A stretch of 64,000 nucleotides of DNA from Kushneria pakistanensis (GTDB lineage: Bacteria > Pseudomonadota > Gammaproteobacteria > Pseudomonadales > Halomonadaceae): the NCBI RefSeq assembly GCF_014652795.1, contig NZ_BMZM01000001.1, forward strand, positions 1,116,001 to 1,180,000. The letters are read 5' to 3'. The notes beneath the pieces are model-generated. The model searched no databases, was not told where the DNA came from, and saw nothing but the letters and a program-made list of their open reading frames with translations. The position numbers and the translations under genes were made by a program. Numbering within the stretch: position 1 is the stretch's first letter; each line of letters opens with the position of its first letter. Shown here one piece after another: positions 55,348 to 64,000 of this stretch.

Positions 55348-57732
55348 TCAATTACGCAGCAACGCGCCAAAACGTTCCGAGGAAACGGCCACAATATTGT
55401 CAATCGTCTGATTGATCTCGGCATCTGTCAGCGTGCGCGAAGGATGCTGCCAGGTCAAGCCCAGTGCCAGGCTCTTGCGGCCCTCTTCTACACCCGCGCC
55501 CTGATAGACGTCAAAAAGGCGTAGATCCGTCAGTGCATCTCCGGCCTGCTCATGAATCGTGTCCAGAAGCGACTGCACCGGCAATGCCTCCTCCACCAGC
55601 AACGCCAGATCACGCCTGACTTCCGGATGCCGAGACAGGGGACTGAATGCGGCAAGTCTGCCCTGCTGCAGGGAGGCCAGCTCAAGCTCGAAGACATATA
55701 CTTCAGGCTTGATGCCGAGCTTTTCCCTGACTGCAGGATGCAGCGCACCAACCCAGCCAACGCACTGATCGCCGCGCAGGATCCGGGCACATTGCCCCGG
55801 ATGAAGGGCATCATGCTCGCCTGCCTCAAAGCGCCATTCGCTTTCAACACCGCCCAGTGCCAGCAGACGTTCGACATCGCCCTTGATATCGAAGAAATCA
55901 ACCTTCTCTTTTCGGGCTGTCCATCCTTCCGGATCACGCGTACCGCAAATCATGCCGCCCAGCATGGGCTTTTGCGTCAGCGTATCAATGTCACCATTGA
56001 ACACCAGACCCGTTTCAAAAAGGCGAACACGCTGTTGCTGACGATTGAGATTGTGCACCAGCGCACGGCTGAGTCCTGCCCAGAGACTTGAGCGCATGAC
56101 CGACATATCGCTGGAAATGGGATTGGCAAGCGTAGGCGTCACCACAGCCGGATTCAGCGCCTGCTGCAACTCACCGGAGACGAAGCTGTACGTAATGGCT
56201 TCCTGATACCCACCGGCCACCAGTTGCTGGCGAATGACATCAAGAGAGACCTTCGTGCCATCATCACGACGGGGCGCGAGGTTTGCCTGCGGATACCGTA
56301 CAGGCAAACGGTTATAACCGTGAACGCGTGCCAGTTCCTCGACAAGGTCTTCTTCCAGACGTACATCAAAGCGCCAGGCAGGAATACCGACGTGCCAGAC
56401 GCCTTTCTCCTGCGGGGTCAGCGTCATGCCAAGGCGCGACAGGATATCGCTGATCTCGTCATCGGCAAGTGTCATTCCCAGAATGCGACTAACACGTGCA
56501 GCGCTCAGCGTGACCTGACAGGTATCGGGCAGCGCCCTTGAATCCGTCTGTTCGATTACCGGTCCTGGGGTCCCACCTGCCAGCTCGACAAGCAGCTTCG
56601 TGGCACGCTCGAGGGCACGCACCTGCAGCGTTGGATCAACACCCCGCTCGAAACGATGGGAAGCATCTGTATGCAGGCCATACTGGCGCGCTCTGCCAGC
56701 GACAGCCAGCGGTGCGAAAAAGGCCGACTCCAGCAGTACATGACGTGTCTCACTGTTGACGCCCGAACGCTCTCCGCCCATGACGCCGGCAATGGCCAGC
56801 GGGCCATGTGCATCGGCAATCAGTAGGGTATTGTCCTCAAGCTGAACGTTCTGGCCATCGAGCAACGTCAGCGTCTCGCCGGCACGCGCATTTCGCACTT
56901 CAATATGGCCCTGAAGCCGGTCCAGATCGAAGGCATGCATGGGCTGACCAAGCTCGAGCATCACGTAGTTGGTAATATCGACCACAATATCAATGGAGCG
57001 CAGGCCACAGCGACGAAGATGTTCTGTCAGCCACAGAGGCGAAGGCGTGCTGACATCGATATCACGTACGACACGCGCACTGTAACGTGGGCAGGCATCG
57101 CCATTGTCGAGGCGAACCTCGAAGCGCTCATCCATCTGTGCAGCAACGGGTGTCATCTCGGGCACCTTGACCTCAAGACGATTGAGCACGCCAAGCTCAC
57201 GCGCAAGACCCATTACGCTCAGACAGTCGCCGCGATTGGGGGTCAGGTCCACATCAATACTGTGATCGTCCAGCCCAAGCCACTGCCTTATATCCTCGCC
57301 GACCGGCGCATCTTCCGGTAGCACCCAGATGCCTGGGGACTTCTCCTCGACCAGCCCCAGCTCGGATTCGGCACAGATCATGCCATGCGACGCCACACCC
57401 CGGAGCTTTGCTTCCTTGATGGCAAAATCACCGGGCAATATCGCACCCGGCCTGGCCAGCGCCACCCTCTGACCGGCGGCCACATTGGCAGCCCCGCATA
57501 CAACCTGTTGAAGATGACCACTACCATCATCGAGCTGACAGACGCGTAGACGATCTGCGTCAGGATGCTGTGCAACCTCGTTGACTTGTGCAACGACCAC
57601 GCCTGAAAACGCCGCTGACACCGATTCAATGGCATCAACTTCCAGCCCTGCCATGGTGATCTGATCGGCAATCGCCTGCACATCCTGCGCTACATCAACC
57701 CATTGACGCAGCCACTGTTCGGAAACTTTCAT
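55348..57732 (-). CDS. pheT: Phenylalanine-tRNA ligase beta subunit
   Basis: A 794-residue beta chain. It begins [36 protein letters not shown] and has the tRNA-binding EMAP-like domain ([24 protein letters not shown]). Editing-domain B3/4 ([21 protein letters not shown] region), B5 and a C-terminal FDX-ACB domain ([23 protein letters not shown]) follow. It pairs with PheS as alpha2beta2. It is 24 bp downstream of pheS. Confidence 0.97.
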   Translation of the reverse strand: MKVSEQWLRQWVDVAQDVQAIADQITMAGLEVDAIESVSAAFSGVVVAQVNEVAQHPDADRLRVCQLDDGSGHLQQVVCGAANVAAGQRVALARPGAILPGDFAIKEAKLRGVASHGMICAESELGLVEEKSPGIWVLPEDAPVGEDIRQWLGLDDHSIDVDLTPNRGDCLSVMGLARELGVLNRLEVKVPEMTPVAAQMDERFEVRLDNGDACPRYSARVVRDIDVSTPSPLWLTEHLRRCGLRSIDIVVDITNYVMLELGQPMHAFDLDRLQGHIEVRNARAGETLTLLDGQNVQLEDNTLLIADAHGPLAIAGVMGGERSGVNSETRHVLLESAFFAPLAVAGRARQYGLHTDASHRFERGVDPTLQVRALERATKLLVELAGGTPGPVIEQTDSRALPDTCQVTLSAARVSRILGMTLADDEISDILSRLGMTLTPQEKGVWHVGIPAWRFDVRLEEDLVEELARVHGYNRLPVRYPQANLAPRRDDGTKVSLDVIRQQLVAGGYQEAITYSFVSGELQQALNPAVVTPTLANPISSDMSVMRSSLWAGLSRALVHNLNRQQQRVRLFETGLVFNGDIDTLTQKPMLGGMICGTRDPEGWTARKEKVDFFDIKGDVERLLALGGVESEWRFEAGEHDALHPGQCARILRGDQCVGWVGALHPAVREKLGIKPEVYVFELELASLQQGRLAAFSPLSRHPEVRRDLALLVEEALPVQSLLDTIHEQAGDALTDLRLFDVYQGAGVEEGRKSLALGLTWQHPSRTLTDAEINQTIDNIVAVSSERFGALLRN

Positions 57733-57756
57733 CTTGCCTCGCTATACCGAAACGAA

Positions 57757-58839
<1,083 letters not shown>

Positions 58840-58872
58840 TTATCAGGGGTCTGACGATAAATGGTTGTCGCA

Positions 58873-58909
58873 CAAAAAAACAAGGGAAGAGCGACGGCTC
58901 TTCCCTTGT
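58873..58909 (-). terminator. Terminator/attenuator between rplT and pheS
   Basis: A 13-bp perfect stem (ACAAGGGAAGAGC / GCTCTTCCCTTGT) with a 4-nt loop, then seven T on the minus strand. It ends or attenuates readthrough from rplT into pheST. Confidence 0.92.
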
Positions 58910-58944
58910 AGCACTTCGGCAGGTGACATTGGTCACCCGTACCG

Positions 58945-59295
58945 TCAGGCAGCCTTGGCTTGCTCGACGATCGCGCCAAAAGCCTGCTTTTCGTGAACGG
59001 CCAGATCAGCAAGGATCTTGCGGTCGATCTCGATATTGGCCTTTTTCAGACCATTGATAAAGCGGCTGTAGGACATGCCGTGAATGCGGGCTGCAGCGTT
59101 GATACGTGCAATCCACAGCGCACGGAACTGACGCTTGCGCTGACGACGGTCACGATAGGCATACTGACCTGCCTTGATGACCGCCTGCTTGGCAACACGG
59201 AAAGTACGCGAACGAGCACCGTAGTACCCTTTTGCCTGCTTCAAAATCTTCTTGTGACGACGGCGAGCGACGACACCACGCTTTACACGAGCCAT
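58945..59295 (-). CDS. rplT: Large ribosomal subunit protein bL20
   Basis: A 116-residue ribosomal protein. It begins [30 protein letters not shown], and later [23 protein letters not shown]. Length and sequence match bL20, which in E. coli also represses its own operon by binding the rpmI leader. It is 33 bp after rpmI. Confidence 0.98.
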   Translation of the reverse strand: MARVKRGVVARRRHKKILKQAKGYYGARSRTFRVAKQAVIKAGQYAYRDRRQRKRQFRALWIARINAAARIHGMSYSRFINGLKKANIEIDRKILADLAVHEKQAFGAIVEQAKAA

Positions 59296-59328
59296 GAAAA
59301 CCTCCTGACTTCAGTTGTTAAAATCGAC

Positions 59329-59523
59329 TTAAATATAAGGGAGCATGCGCTCGATCAGACGGCGATCGGCATCATGAACCTGCTTCATACCGCGCAGCTG
59401 ACGCTTACGCTTGGTCGATTTCTTGGTCAGGATGTGGCTGCGAAAGGACTGCTTGTGCTTAAAGCCCTTGGCAGTACGCTTGAAGCGCTTGGCCGCACCG
59501 CTATTGCTCTTGATTTTCGGCAT
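59329..59523 (-). CDS. rpmI: Large ribosomal subunit protein bL35
   Basis: A 64-residue ribosomal protein beginning [45 protein letters not shown], typical of bL35. The infC-rpmI gap (59524-59628) holds a short stem GCGCTAT...ATAGCGC near 59572-59600 that could be part of a bL20 regulatory leader, by analogy only. Confidence 0.97.
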   Translation of the reverse strand: MPKIKSNSGAAKRFKRTAKGFKHKQSFRSHILTKKSTKRKRQLRGMKQVHDADRRLIERMLPYI

Positions 59524-59628
59524 GAGAATAACTCCGCACGATATTTTTTAGAAAACCCGAGGCCAGCATACCGCGCTATCATTGAAGCTTCGAAATAGCG
59601 CAGACACGCTCGTTAAATTGCCCGCGGA

Positions 59629-60168
59629 TCACTTTTTCCTGGGGGCCAGCATCATGATCATTTGCCGGCCTTCCATTTTCGGACGCGATTCTACAACAGC
59701 AAGGTCACCCAAGTCATGTTCTACACGCTCCATGAGCTTGCGTCCGATGTCCTGATGCGCCATTTCGCGACCGCGAAAACGCAAGGTAACCTTGCCCTTG
59801 TCGCCTTCTTCGAGAAAACGCGTCAGGTTTTTAAGCTTGACCTGATAATCGCCTTCATCAGTTGCCGGTCGGAATTTGACTTCCTTGATCTGAATCTGCT
59901 TCTGCTTCTTCTTCTGAGCAGACTTCTGCTTTTTCAGCTCAAACTGATGCTTGCCGTAATCCATGATCTTGCAAACGATCGGATCGGCATTGGATATCTG
60001 TACGAGATCAAGCCCAGCCTCTTCAGCCTTGGCAAGCGCCTCATTCATGGGCACAACACCCAGCTGCTCGCCCTCGCTATCGATAAGCCGAACTTCATCC
60101 GCACGAATGCGGTCATTTATGGGTGCGCGCTTTTCCTGAGGGCGCCCACGTTGGTTATTTCGCTTGAT
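59629..60168 (-). CDS. infC: Translation initiation factor IF-3
   Basis: A 179-residue IF-3: N-domain [44 protein letters not shown], then [16 protein letters not shown] and the C-domain [19 protein letters not shown]. There is no ATG at the front. TTG at 60174 sits only 2 nt after GGAG. An ATC at 60168 lies 8 nt after it, a normal distance, giving the [19 protein letters not shown] start. IF-3 itself discriminates against non-AUG starts, and infC uses AUU in E. coli. An AUC start is therefore plausible and preferred; TTG is the alternative. Confidence 0.93.
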   Translation of the reverse strand: MKRNNQRGRPQEKRAPINDRIRADEVRLIDSEGEQLGVVPMNEALAKAEEAGLDLVQISNADPIVCKIMDYGKHQFELKKQKSAQKKKQKQIQIKEVKFRPATDEGDYQVKLKNLTRFLEEGDKGKVTLRFRGREMAHQDIGRKLMERVEHDLGDLAVVESRPKMEGRQMIMMLAPRKK

Positions 60169-60200
60169 CGTCAAGTCTCCATTGCTGAAAAGAAAAGCTG

Positions 60201-62099
60201 CTATCTGCGCTCGTTATCGAGTCTGGCGAGAAAATCAGAAACTGTCATCGTTCCCAGATCTTCACCAGTCCGCGTTCTGACAGCAACGCTATCCGACTCC
60301 ACTTCCTTATCACCGACTACCAGCAGATAAGGCACTCTCTGGAGTGTATGCTCACGAATTTTAAAACCGATCTTCTCATTCCTCAAGTCTGACTTGACAC
60401 GAAGACCGGCTTGTTGCAACTGCTCGGTTAATGCTGTGGCGTAGGACGCCTGCGCATCAGTGATATTAAGTACCACAGCCTGTTCTGGAGAAAGCCACAA
60501 GGGCAATGCCCCTGCATGGTGCTCCAGCAGAATACCGATAAAGCGCTCAAAAGAGCCGATGATGGCACGATGCAGCATAACCGGGGTGTGGCGGTTGCCA
60601 TCCTCACCGACATATTGCGCACCAAGTCGCCCTGGCATCATGAAGTCGACCTGCATGGTGCCTACCTGCCACTCACGTCCCAAGCAGTCACGCATATGAT
60701 ACTCGATCTTCGGACCATAGAAGGCACCCTCACCGGGTAACTCCTGCCACTCCACGTCGCAGGCCGTAAGCGCAGCACGCAGCGCACCCTCGGCCTTGTC
60801 CCACTCTTCATCGCTACCAATGCGTTTTTCAGGACGCAACGCAATCTTGACGTCAATATCGCTGAAACCGAAATCTTCGTAGACCTTGAGTGCCTGACGA
60901 TGGAAGGCGGTCACTTCCGGCTCGATCTGCTGCTCAGTACAAAAGACATGGCCATCATCCTGAGTGAAGGCGCGCACTCGCATGATACCGTGTAATGCAC
61001 CCGAAGGCTCATTACGGTGACAGCCGCCAAACTCTCCGTAGCGGATAGGCATTTCGCGGTAGCTGTGCAAACCCGAATTGAACACTTGGACATGCCCCGG
61101 GCAGTTCATCGGCTTGAGGGCATATTCACGTTTTTCCGACTCGGTAAAGAACATGTTTTCCGAGTAATTGTCCCAGTGGCCGGACTTCTTCCACAGGCTG
61201 ACATCCATGACCTGGGGACAACGGATCTCCTGATAGCCGCTGTCACGATAGACATTGCGCATGTACTGCTCGACCACCTGCCAGATGGCCCACCCTCGCG
61301 GGTGCCAGAAAATCATGCCCGGCGCTTCTTCCTGCTGATGGAAGAGATTGAGCTGACGAGCAATCTTGCGGTGATCGCGCTTTTCCGCTTCTTCAAGACG
61401 CTTGATATAAGCGTTGAGCTGCTTCTTGTCCGCCCAGGCAGTGCCATAGATGCGCGTCAACATGGTATTGGACGCATCACCTCGCCAGTAGGCGCCGGCC
61501 AGCTTCAAAAGCTTGAAGGACTTGAGGTGTCGGGTATTGGGAACATGAGGTCCCCGACACATGTCCGTGTATTCCTTATGATGGTACAGCCGGATGGTTT
61601 CACCTTCAGGAATTCGAGAAACAATATCCTGCTTGTAGGGCTCATCGCGTGCTGTAAAAGCCTCAAGGGCCTGATTGCGATCTACATATTCCCTTGAAAC
61701 GTCATAACTTTCATCGATCAATTCGCGCATGCGCTTTTCGATCTTTTCAAGATCATCACTTGAAATGGACTGCCCAAAATCGATGTCGTAATAGAAACCT
61801 TCATCGATGACAGGTCCGATGGCCATCTTGGCTTCAGGGTAAAGCTGTTTGACGGCATGGCCGATCAGATGTGCACAGGAGTGGCGAATAATCTCAAGGC
61901 CCTCCTGATCCTTTGCAGTCACGATGGAAACAGCTGCGTCACGGTCAACGACATCGGCTGTATCAACCAGCTGTCCATCGATCTTGCCGGCTACTGCAGC
62001 CTTGGCCAGGCCGGCACCGATAGACTCGGCGATCGCCATGATGGAGACGGGAGAGTCGAATTGACGCTGGCTACCATCAGGAAGCGTAACGACGGGCAT
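60201..62099 (-). CDS. thrS: Threonine-tRNA ligase
   Basis: A 632-residue class II synthetase with an N-terminal TGS domain ([39 protein letters not shown]), the editing domain ([25 protein letters not shown], metal-site His and Cys) and the catalytic core ([66 protein letters not shown]). It heads the operon; the infC reading follows by 26-32 nt. In E. coli the thrS leader is autoregulated. Confidence 0.98.
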   Translation of the reverse strand: MPVVTLPDGSQRQFDSPVSIMAIAESIGAGLAKAAVAGKIDGQLVDTADVVDRDAAVSIVTAKDQEGLEIIRHSCAHLIGHAVKQLYPEAKMAIGPVIDEGFYYDIDFGQSISSDDLEKIEKRMRELIDESYDVSREYVDRNQALEAFTARDEPYKQDIVSRIPEGETIRLYHHKEYTDMCRGPHVPNTRHLKSFKLLKLAGAYWRGDASNTMLTRIYGTAWADKKQLNAYIKRLEEAEKRDHRKIARQLNLFHQQEEAPGMIFWHPRGWAIWQVVEQYMRNVYRDSGYQEIRCPQVMDVSLWKKSGHWDNYSENMFFTESEKREYALKPMNCPGHVQVFNSGLHSYREMPIRYGEFGGCHRNEPSGALHGIMRVRAFTQDDGHVFCTEQQIEPEVTAFHRQALKVYEDFGFSDIDVKIALRPEKRIGSDEEWDKAEGALRAALTACDVEWQELPGEGAFYGPKIEYHMRDCLGREWQVGTMQVDFMMPGRLGAQYVGEDGNRHTPVMLHRAIIGSFERFIGILLEHHAGALPLWLSPEQAVVLNITDAQASYATALTEQLQQAGLRVKSDLRNEKIGFKIREHTLQRVPYLLVVGDKEVESDSVAVRTRTGEDLGTMTVSDFLARLDNERR

Positions 62100-62313
62100 A
62101 AATATTCTTCCTTGTTTCAGTGGTGACCGCTACCAGGAGTCACTTGAGGCATTACATTGTCAGCATGGCGCGGAAAACGCGTCATGGAACTGGCAGGCGT
62201 GGGGAATCAGGCTATCGAGCCGCAATGCAAACTAACAAAGAGTAATGAATCGCGTCCAGTCGATACAGGTAAATCAAGGAATGTCTTTCCTGCACGCCTG
62301 CATAAAAGTCACA

Positions 62314-62340
62314 TAAAAAAGAGGGCGCCGAAGCGCCCTC
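62314..62340 (-). terminator. Intrinsic terminator after the OmpA-family gene
   Basis: Stem GAGGGCGC / GCGCCCTC with a 4-nt loop followed on the minus strand by TTTTTTATG. It lies 26 bp past the stop and before the thrS leader. Confidence 0.92.
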
Positions 62341-62365
62341 TCCTGCAGATGGAAATCAGTAAAAA

Positions 62366-63304
62366 TTACTGATTGTTACCACCATTCTGACCAGTACGGT
62401 CCATCACCTGACCATCGTCACCCAGCGGATGAACTTCGGTACGACGGTTTTCAGCGCGACCTTCAGCAGTGTCGTTGCTGGCTACCGGACGCTCTTCACC
62501 GAAGCCGAGGGCTTCCATGCGATCAGAGGAGACACCCTGCGAGGCAAGGTAGTCACGTACGGAGTTGGCACGACGCTGTGAAAGATCCTTGTTGTAGGAA
62601 GCGCTACCGACGGAGTCAGTGTGGCCTTCCAGACGTACACGAACCTGTTCGTTGCTGTTGAGCTTCTCGGCAACGTCGTTCAGTGTCTGCTCGGCGTTGG
62701 AAGTCAGCTTCGCGGAGTCAAACTCAAAGTTGACGTCACGCAGTACCAGCGCTGCCGGGCAGCCCAGGGCGTTGACCTGAGTTCCTGCCGGAGTGTTCGG
62801 GCACTGATCCTGATAGTCCGGCACGCCGTCACCATCGGAATCCAGCGGGCAACCACGCGAATCGACTTCTACACCAGCCGGAGTACCCGGGCACTGGTCG
62901 AGGTAATCCGGCACGCCATCACCGTCAGTGTCGATCGGGCAGCCCTTGGCATCAACGGCAACGCCAGCAGGTGTGTTCGGGCACTCGTCGCGAGAATCCG
63001 GCACGCCGTCGTTATCGGAATCGAGTTCACGGCTATCACCGCCAGAACACAGCAGTGCACCTGCTGTTGCGCCAGCAGTAGCACCAATGGCTGCGCCAGT
63101 CTCTTCATCGTCGTTGCTGCTGACACCGTAACCGAGGCCACCACCGATCAGGCCACCAGCCAGACCGCAGACGAAAGGAGAAGAGTACCAGGAATCACCA
63201 CTGGAAGCTTGGGAACCAGAAGATTGAGAACCGGAGCTGGCGCAGCCGGCAAGACCCATTACGAGAGCGGATCCCAGCAGCAAGCCAGTTGTTGATTTAT
63301 TCAT
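62366..63304 (-). CDS. OmpA-family lipoprotein with thrombospondin type 3-like repeats
   Basis: A 312-residue lipoprotein. Lipobox MGLAGC gives lipidated Cys21. A glycine-zipper segment (about residues 46-90: GLAGGLIGGGLGYG, AAIGATAGATAGAL) is followed by three 30-residue calcium-type repeats (95-184), each D-[ST]-D-[GN]-DGVPD-x2-D-[EQ]-CP-[NG]-TPAG, then a C-terminal OmpA peptidoglycan-binding domain (RLEGHTDSVGSASYNKDLSQRRANSVRDYL). There is no eight-stranded barrel, unlike OmpA itself. It probably links outer membrane to peptidoglycan in a calcium-dependent way. Confidence 0.93.
   Translation of the reverse strand: MNKSTTGLLLGSALVMGLAGCASSGSQSSGSQASSGDSWYSSPFVCGLAGGLIGGGLGYGVSSNDDEETGAAIGATAGATAGALLCSGGDSRELDSDNDGVPDSRDECPNTPAGVAVDAKGCPIDTDGDGVPDYLDQCPGTPAGVEVDSRGCPLDSDGDGVPDYQDQCPNTPAGTQVNALGCPAALVLRDVNFEFDSAKLTSNAEQTLNDVAEKLNSNEQVRVRLEGHTDSVGSASYNKDLSQRRANSVRDYLASQGVSSDRMEALGFGEERPVASNDTAEGRAENRRTEVHPLGDDGQVMDRTGQNGGNNQ
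62753..63022 (-). repeat. Three 90-bp tandem repeats in the OmpA-family gene
   Basis: Codes for residues 95-184, three 30-residue thrombospondin type 3-like units rich in Asp and each with two Cys (ECPN...GCPI type). Each unit offers a DxDxDG calcium-binding pattern. Confidence 0.85.
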
Positions 63305-63644
63305 GCAAGACTCCTTCTTTTTTGCAACGCTAGGGCAACGATGTTGTTACTAAGCGGTTCCGAGTATAGGCAACGCCAACGGCACTAGAAAGTTTTTCTT
63401 CGACCGGCAAGAAAAGCACATCAAGAGCATTTGAGCCATCTTGTGACCACCCTGCTTTGGTCTCTCGAAACAGCCACACGATGCCATGATGAAAAACGCG
63501 TCACTGGCAATCCATTGTGACGTATTCGAACACTGTTTTCGCACTGAAAGCGCTGAAAGTCAAACCCTGATTATTGTATTGATTAAATTTCAGGTTAACT
63601 GCGTCGAACTTCAAAAAAATGGATCTTCCTGAAAAAGTATTTTA
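63305..63644. other. Intergenic region upstream of the OmpA-family gene
   Basis: About 340 bp, AT-rich towards the right (63560-63650). It should hold the promoter of the OmpA-family gene. I see no gene or clear hairpin; the partial gene at 63645 ends in it. Confidence 0.5.
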
Positions 63645-64000
63645 TTAATGCATTGCAACATGGTGCGTTCGGCTGATCAGTTGCCGGGCCGCCTTTAGAA
63701 TATCTTCTTCATGTTGACTGATAATCTGCAGCCTGTGTTGATCTTCCTGCATTCTGTCACGCGCTGTAAGTGTTGAGCGTGCCTGATGGGTATGGAGATG
63801 AGCGGTGCTGTCACTAACAAGTTCGATAACTGTCAGCTGGTCATCCTGCCACCAGCCTGCATCGAGAATATCAATGATAACCCGGGCCCGCAGGCACCCT
63901 TCCACAAGGTCCATCTGCCCTTCCTGCATGGCACGGCCTATAACATTGAGATTGGACAGACACTGATACTCGGCCTGCGCCTTCTCCTGTAGCTGACGCT
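63645..64000 (-). CDS. Unknown protein, C-terminal part (cut by right edge)
   Basis: 118 codons open through the right edge on the minus strand; the reading there is RQLQEKAQAEYQCLSNLNVIGRA. The ATG at 63929 need not be the start. The visible part contains VIIDILDAGWWQDDQLTVIELVSDS and no motif I recognise. The end (QLISRTHHVAMH) is His-rich. It lies in the same direction as the OmpA-family gene. Confidence 0.55.
   Translation of the reverse strand, partial: RQLQEKAQAEYQCLSNLNVIGRAMQEGQMDLVEGCLRARVIIDILDAGWWQDDQLTVIELVSDSTAHLHTHQARSTLTARDRMQEDQHRLQIISQHEEDILKAARQLISRTHHVAMH

Overview
This 64 kb window reads as ordinary, densely coded chromosome from a gammaproteobacterium of moderately high G+C. 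Several gene orders are typical of the class: ruvC-ruvA-ruvB next to ybgC-tolQRAB-pal-cpoB, ubiG-mupP, thrS-infC-rpmI-rplT-pheS-pheT-ihfA, and galU beside a ugd relative. Osmoadaptation and ion-handling genes (otsBA, mscL, a KefB/C-type antiporter, a Na+/alanine-type symporter) and the overall protein flavour suggest a halotolerant member of the Halomonadaceae (Halomonas or Kushneria-like). That family placement is an inference. I saw no rRNA, tRNA, CRISPR array, insertion sequence, integrase or phage gene.

Layout. 1-5074: tamA (cut by the left edge), a membrane-anchored coiled-coil protein, Fe-type sodB, a catalytically altered UDP-glucose dehydrogenase relative with galU, then a 670 bp AT-rich gap. 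5075-15144: ubiG-mupP, facing a long leftward block of yebC, ruvCAB, ybgC, tolQRAB, pal and cpoB (recombination and outer-membrane integrity). 15284-26948: aspS with an FmdB-type zinc ribbon protein, a D-2-hydroxyacid dehydrogenase, a BcrC-like PAP2 phosphatase, a nucleoside hydrolase-otsB-otsA run, acylphosphatase, a HypT-like LysR regulator divergent from a GltP-type symporter, and cardiolipin synthase. 27011-40697: nei, uvrB, OsmC and HMA-like proteins, ygfZ, mscL, prfC, a proline-rich orphan, the RegB/RegA-type redox two-component pair, an inositol monophosphatase, a K+/H+ antiporter and a fructosamine kinase-like protein.

41113-44618 is a tight, overlapping envelope cluster: a PlsC-type acyltransferase, a LysM/LytM lipoprotein, a GT4 glycosyltransferase and a PAP2 phosphatase. 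44699-51028 holds the glycine cleavage system as gcvT (leftward, beside an alsT-type symporter) and gcvH-gcvP (rightward). 51158-54861 carries a LysR regulator, a YfcL-like protein, ppnN and a flavodoxin coupled to a small membrane protein. 55011-62099 is the translation operon thrS-infC-rpmI-rplT-pheST-ihfA. 62366-64000 has an OmpA-family lipoprotein with calcium-type repeats and a partial unknown gene.

No large undescribed system is visible. The best leads are: the UGD-like protein with its catalytic cysteine and other active-site residues replaced, encoded beside galU; an 11-bp motif (GATAACGGTAT) occurring five times, four of them between genes; a proline-rich orphan gene with its own terminator; a probable AUC start for infC; and the acyltransferase/LysM/glycosyltransferase/phosphatase envelope cluster.
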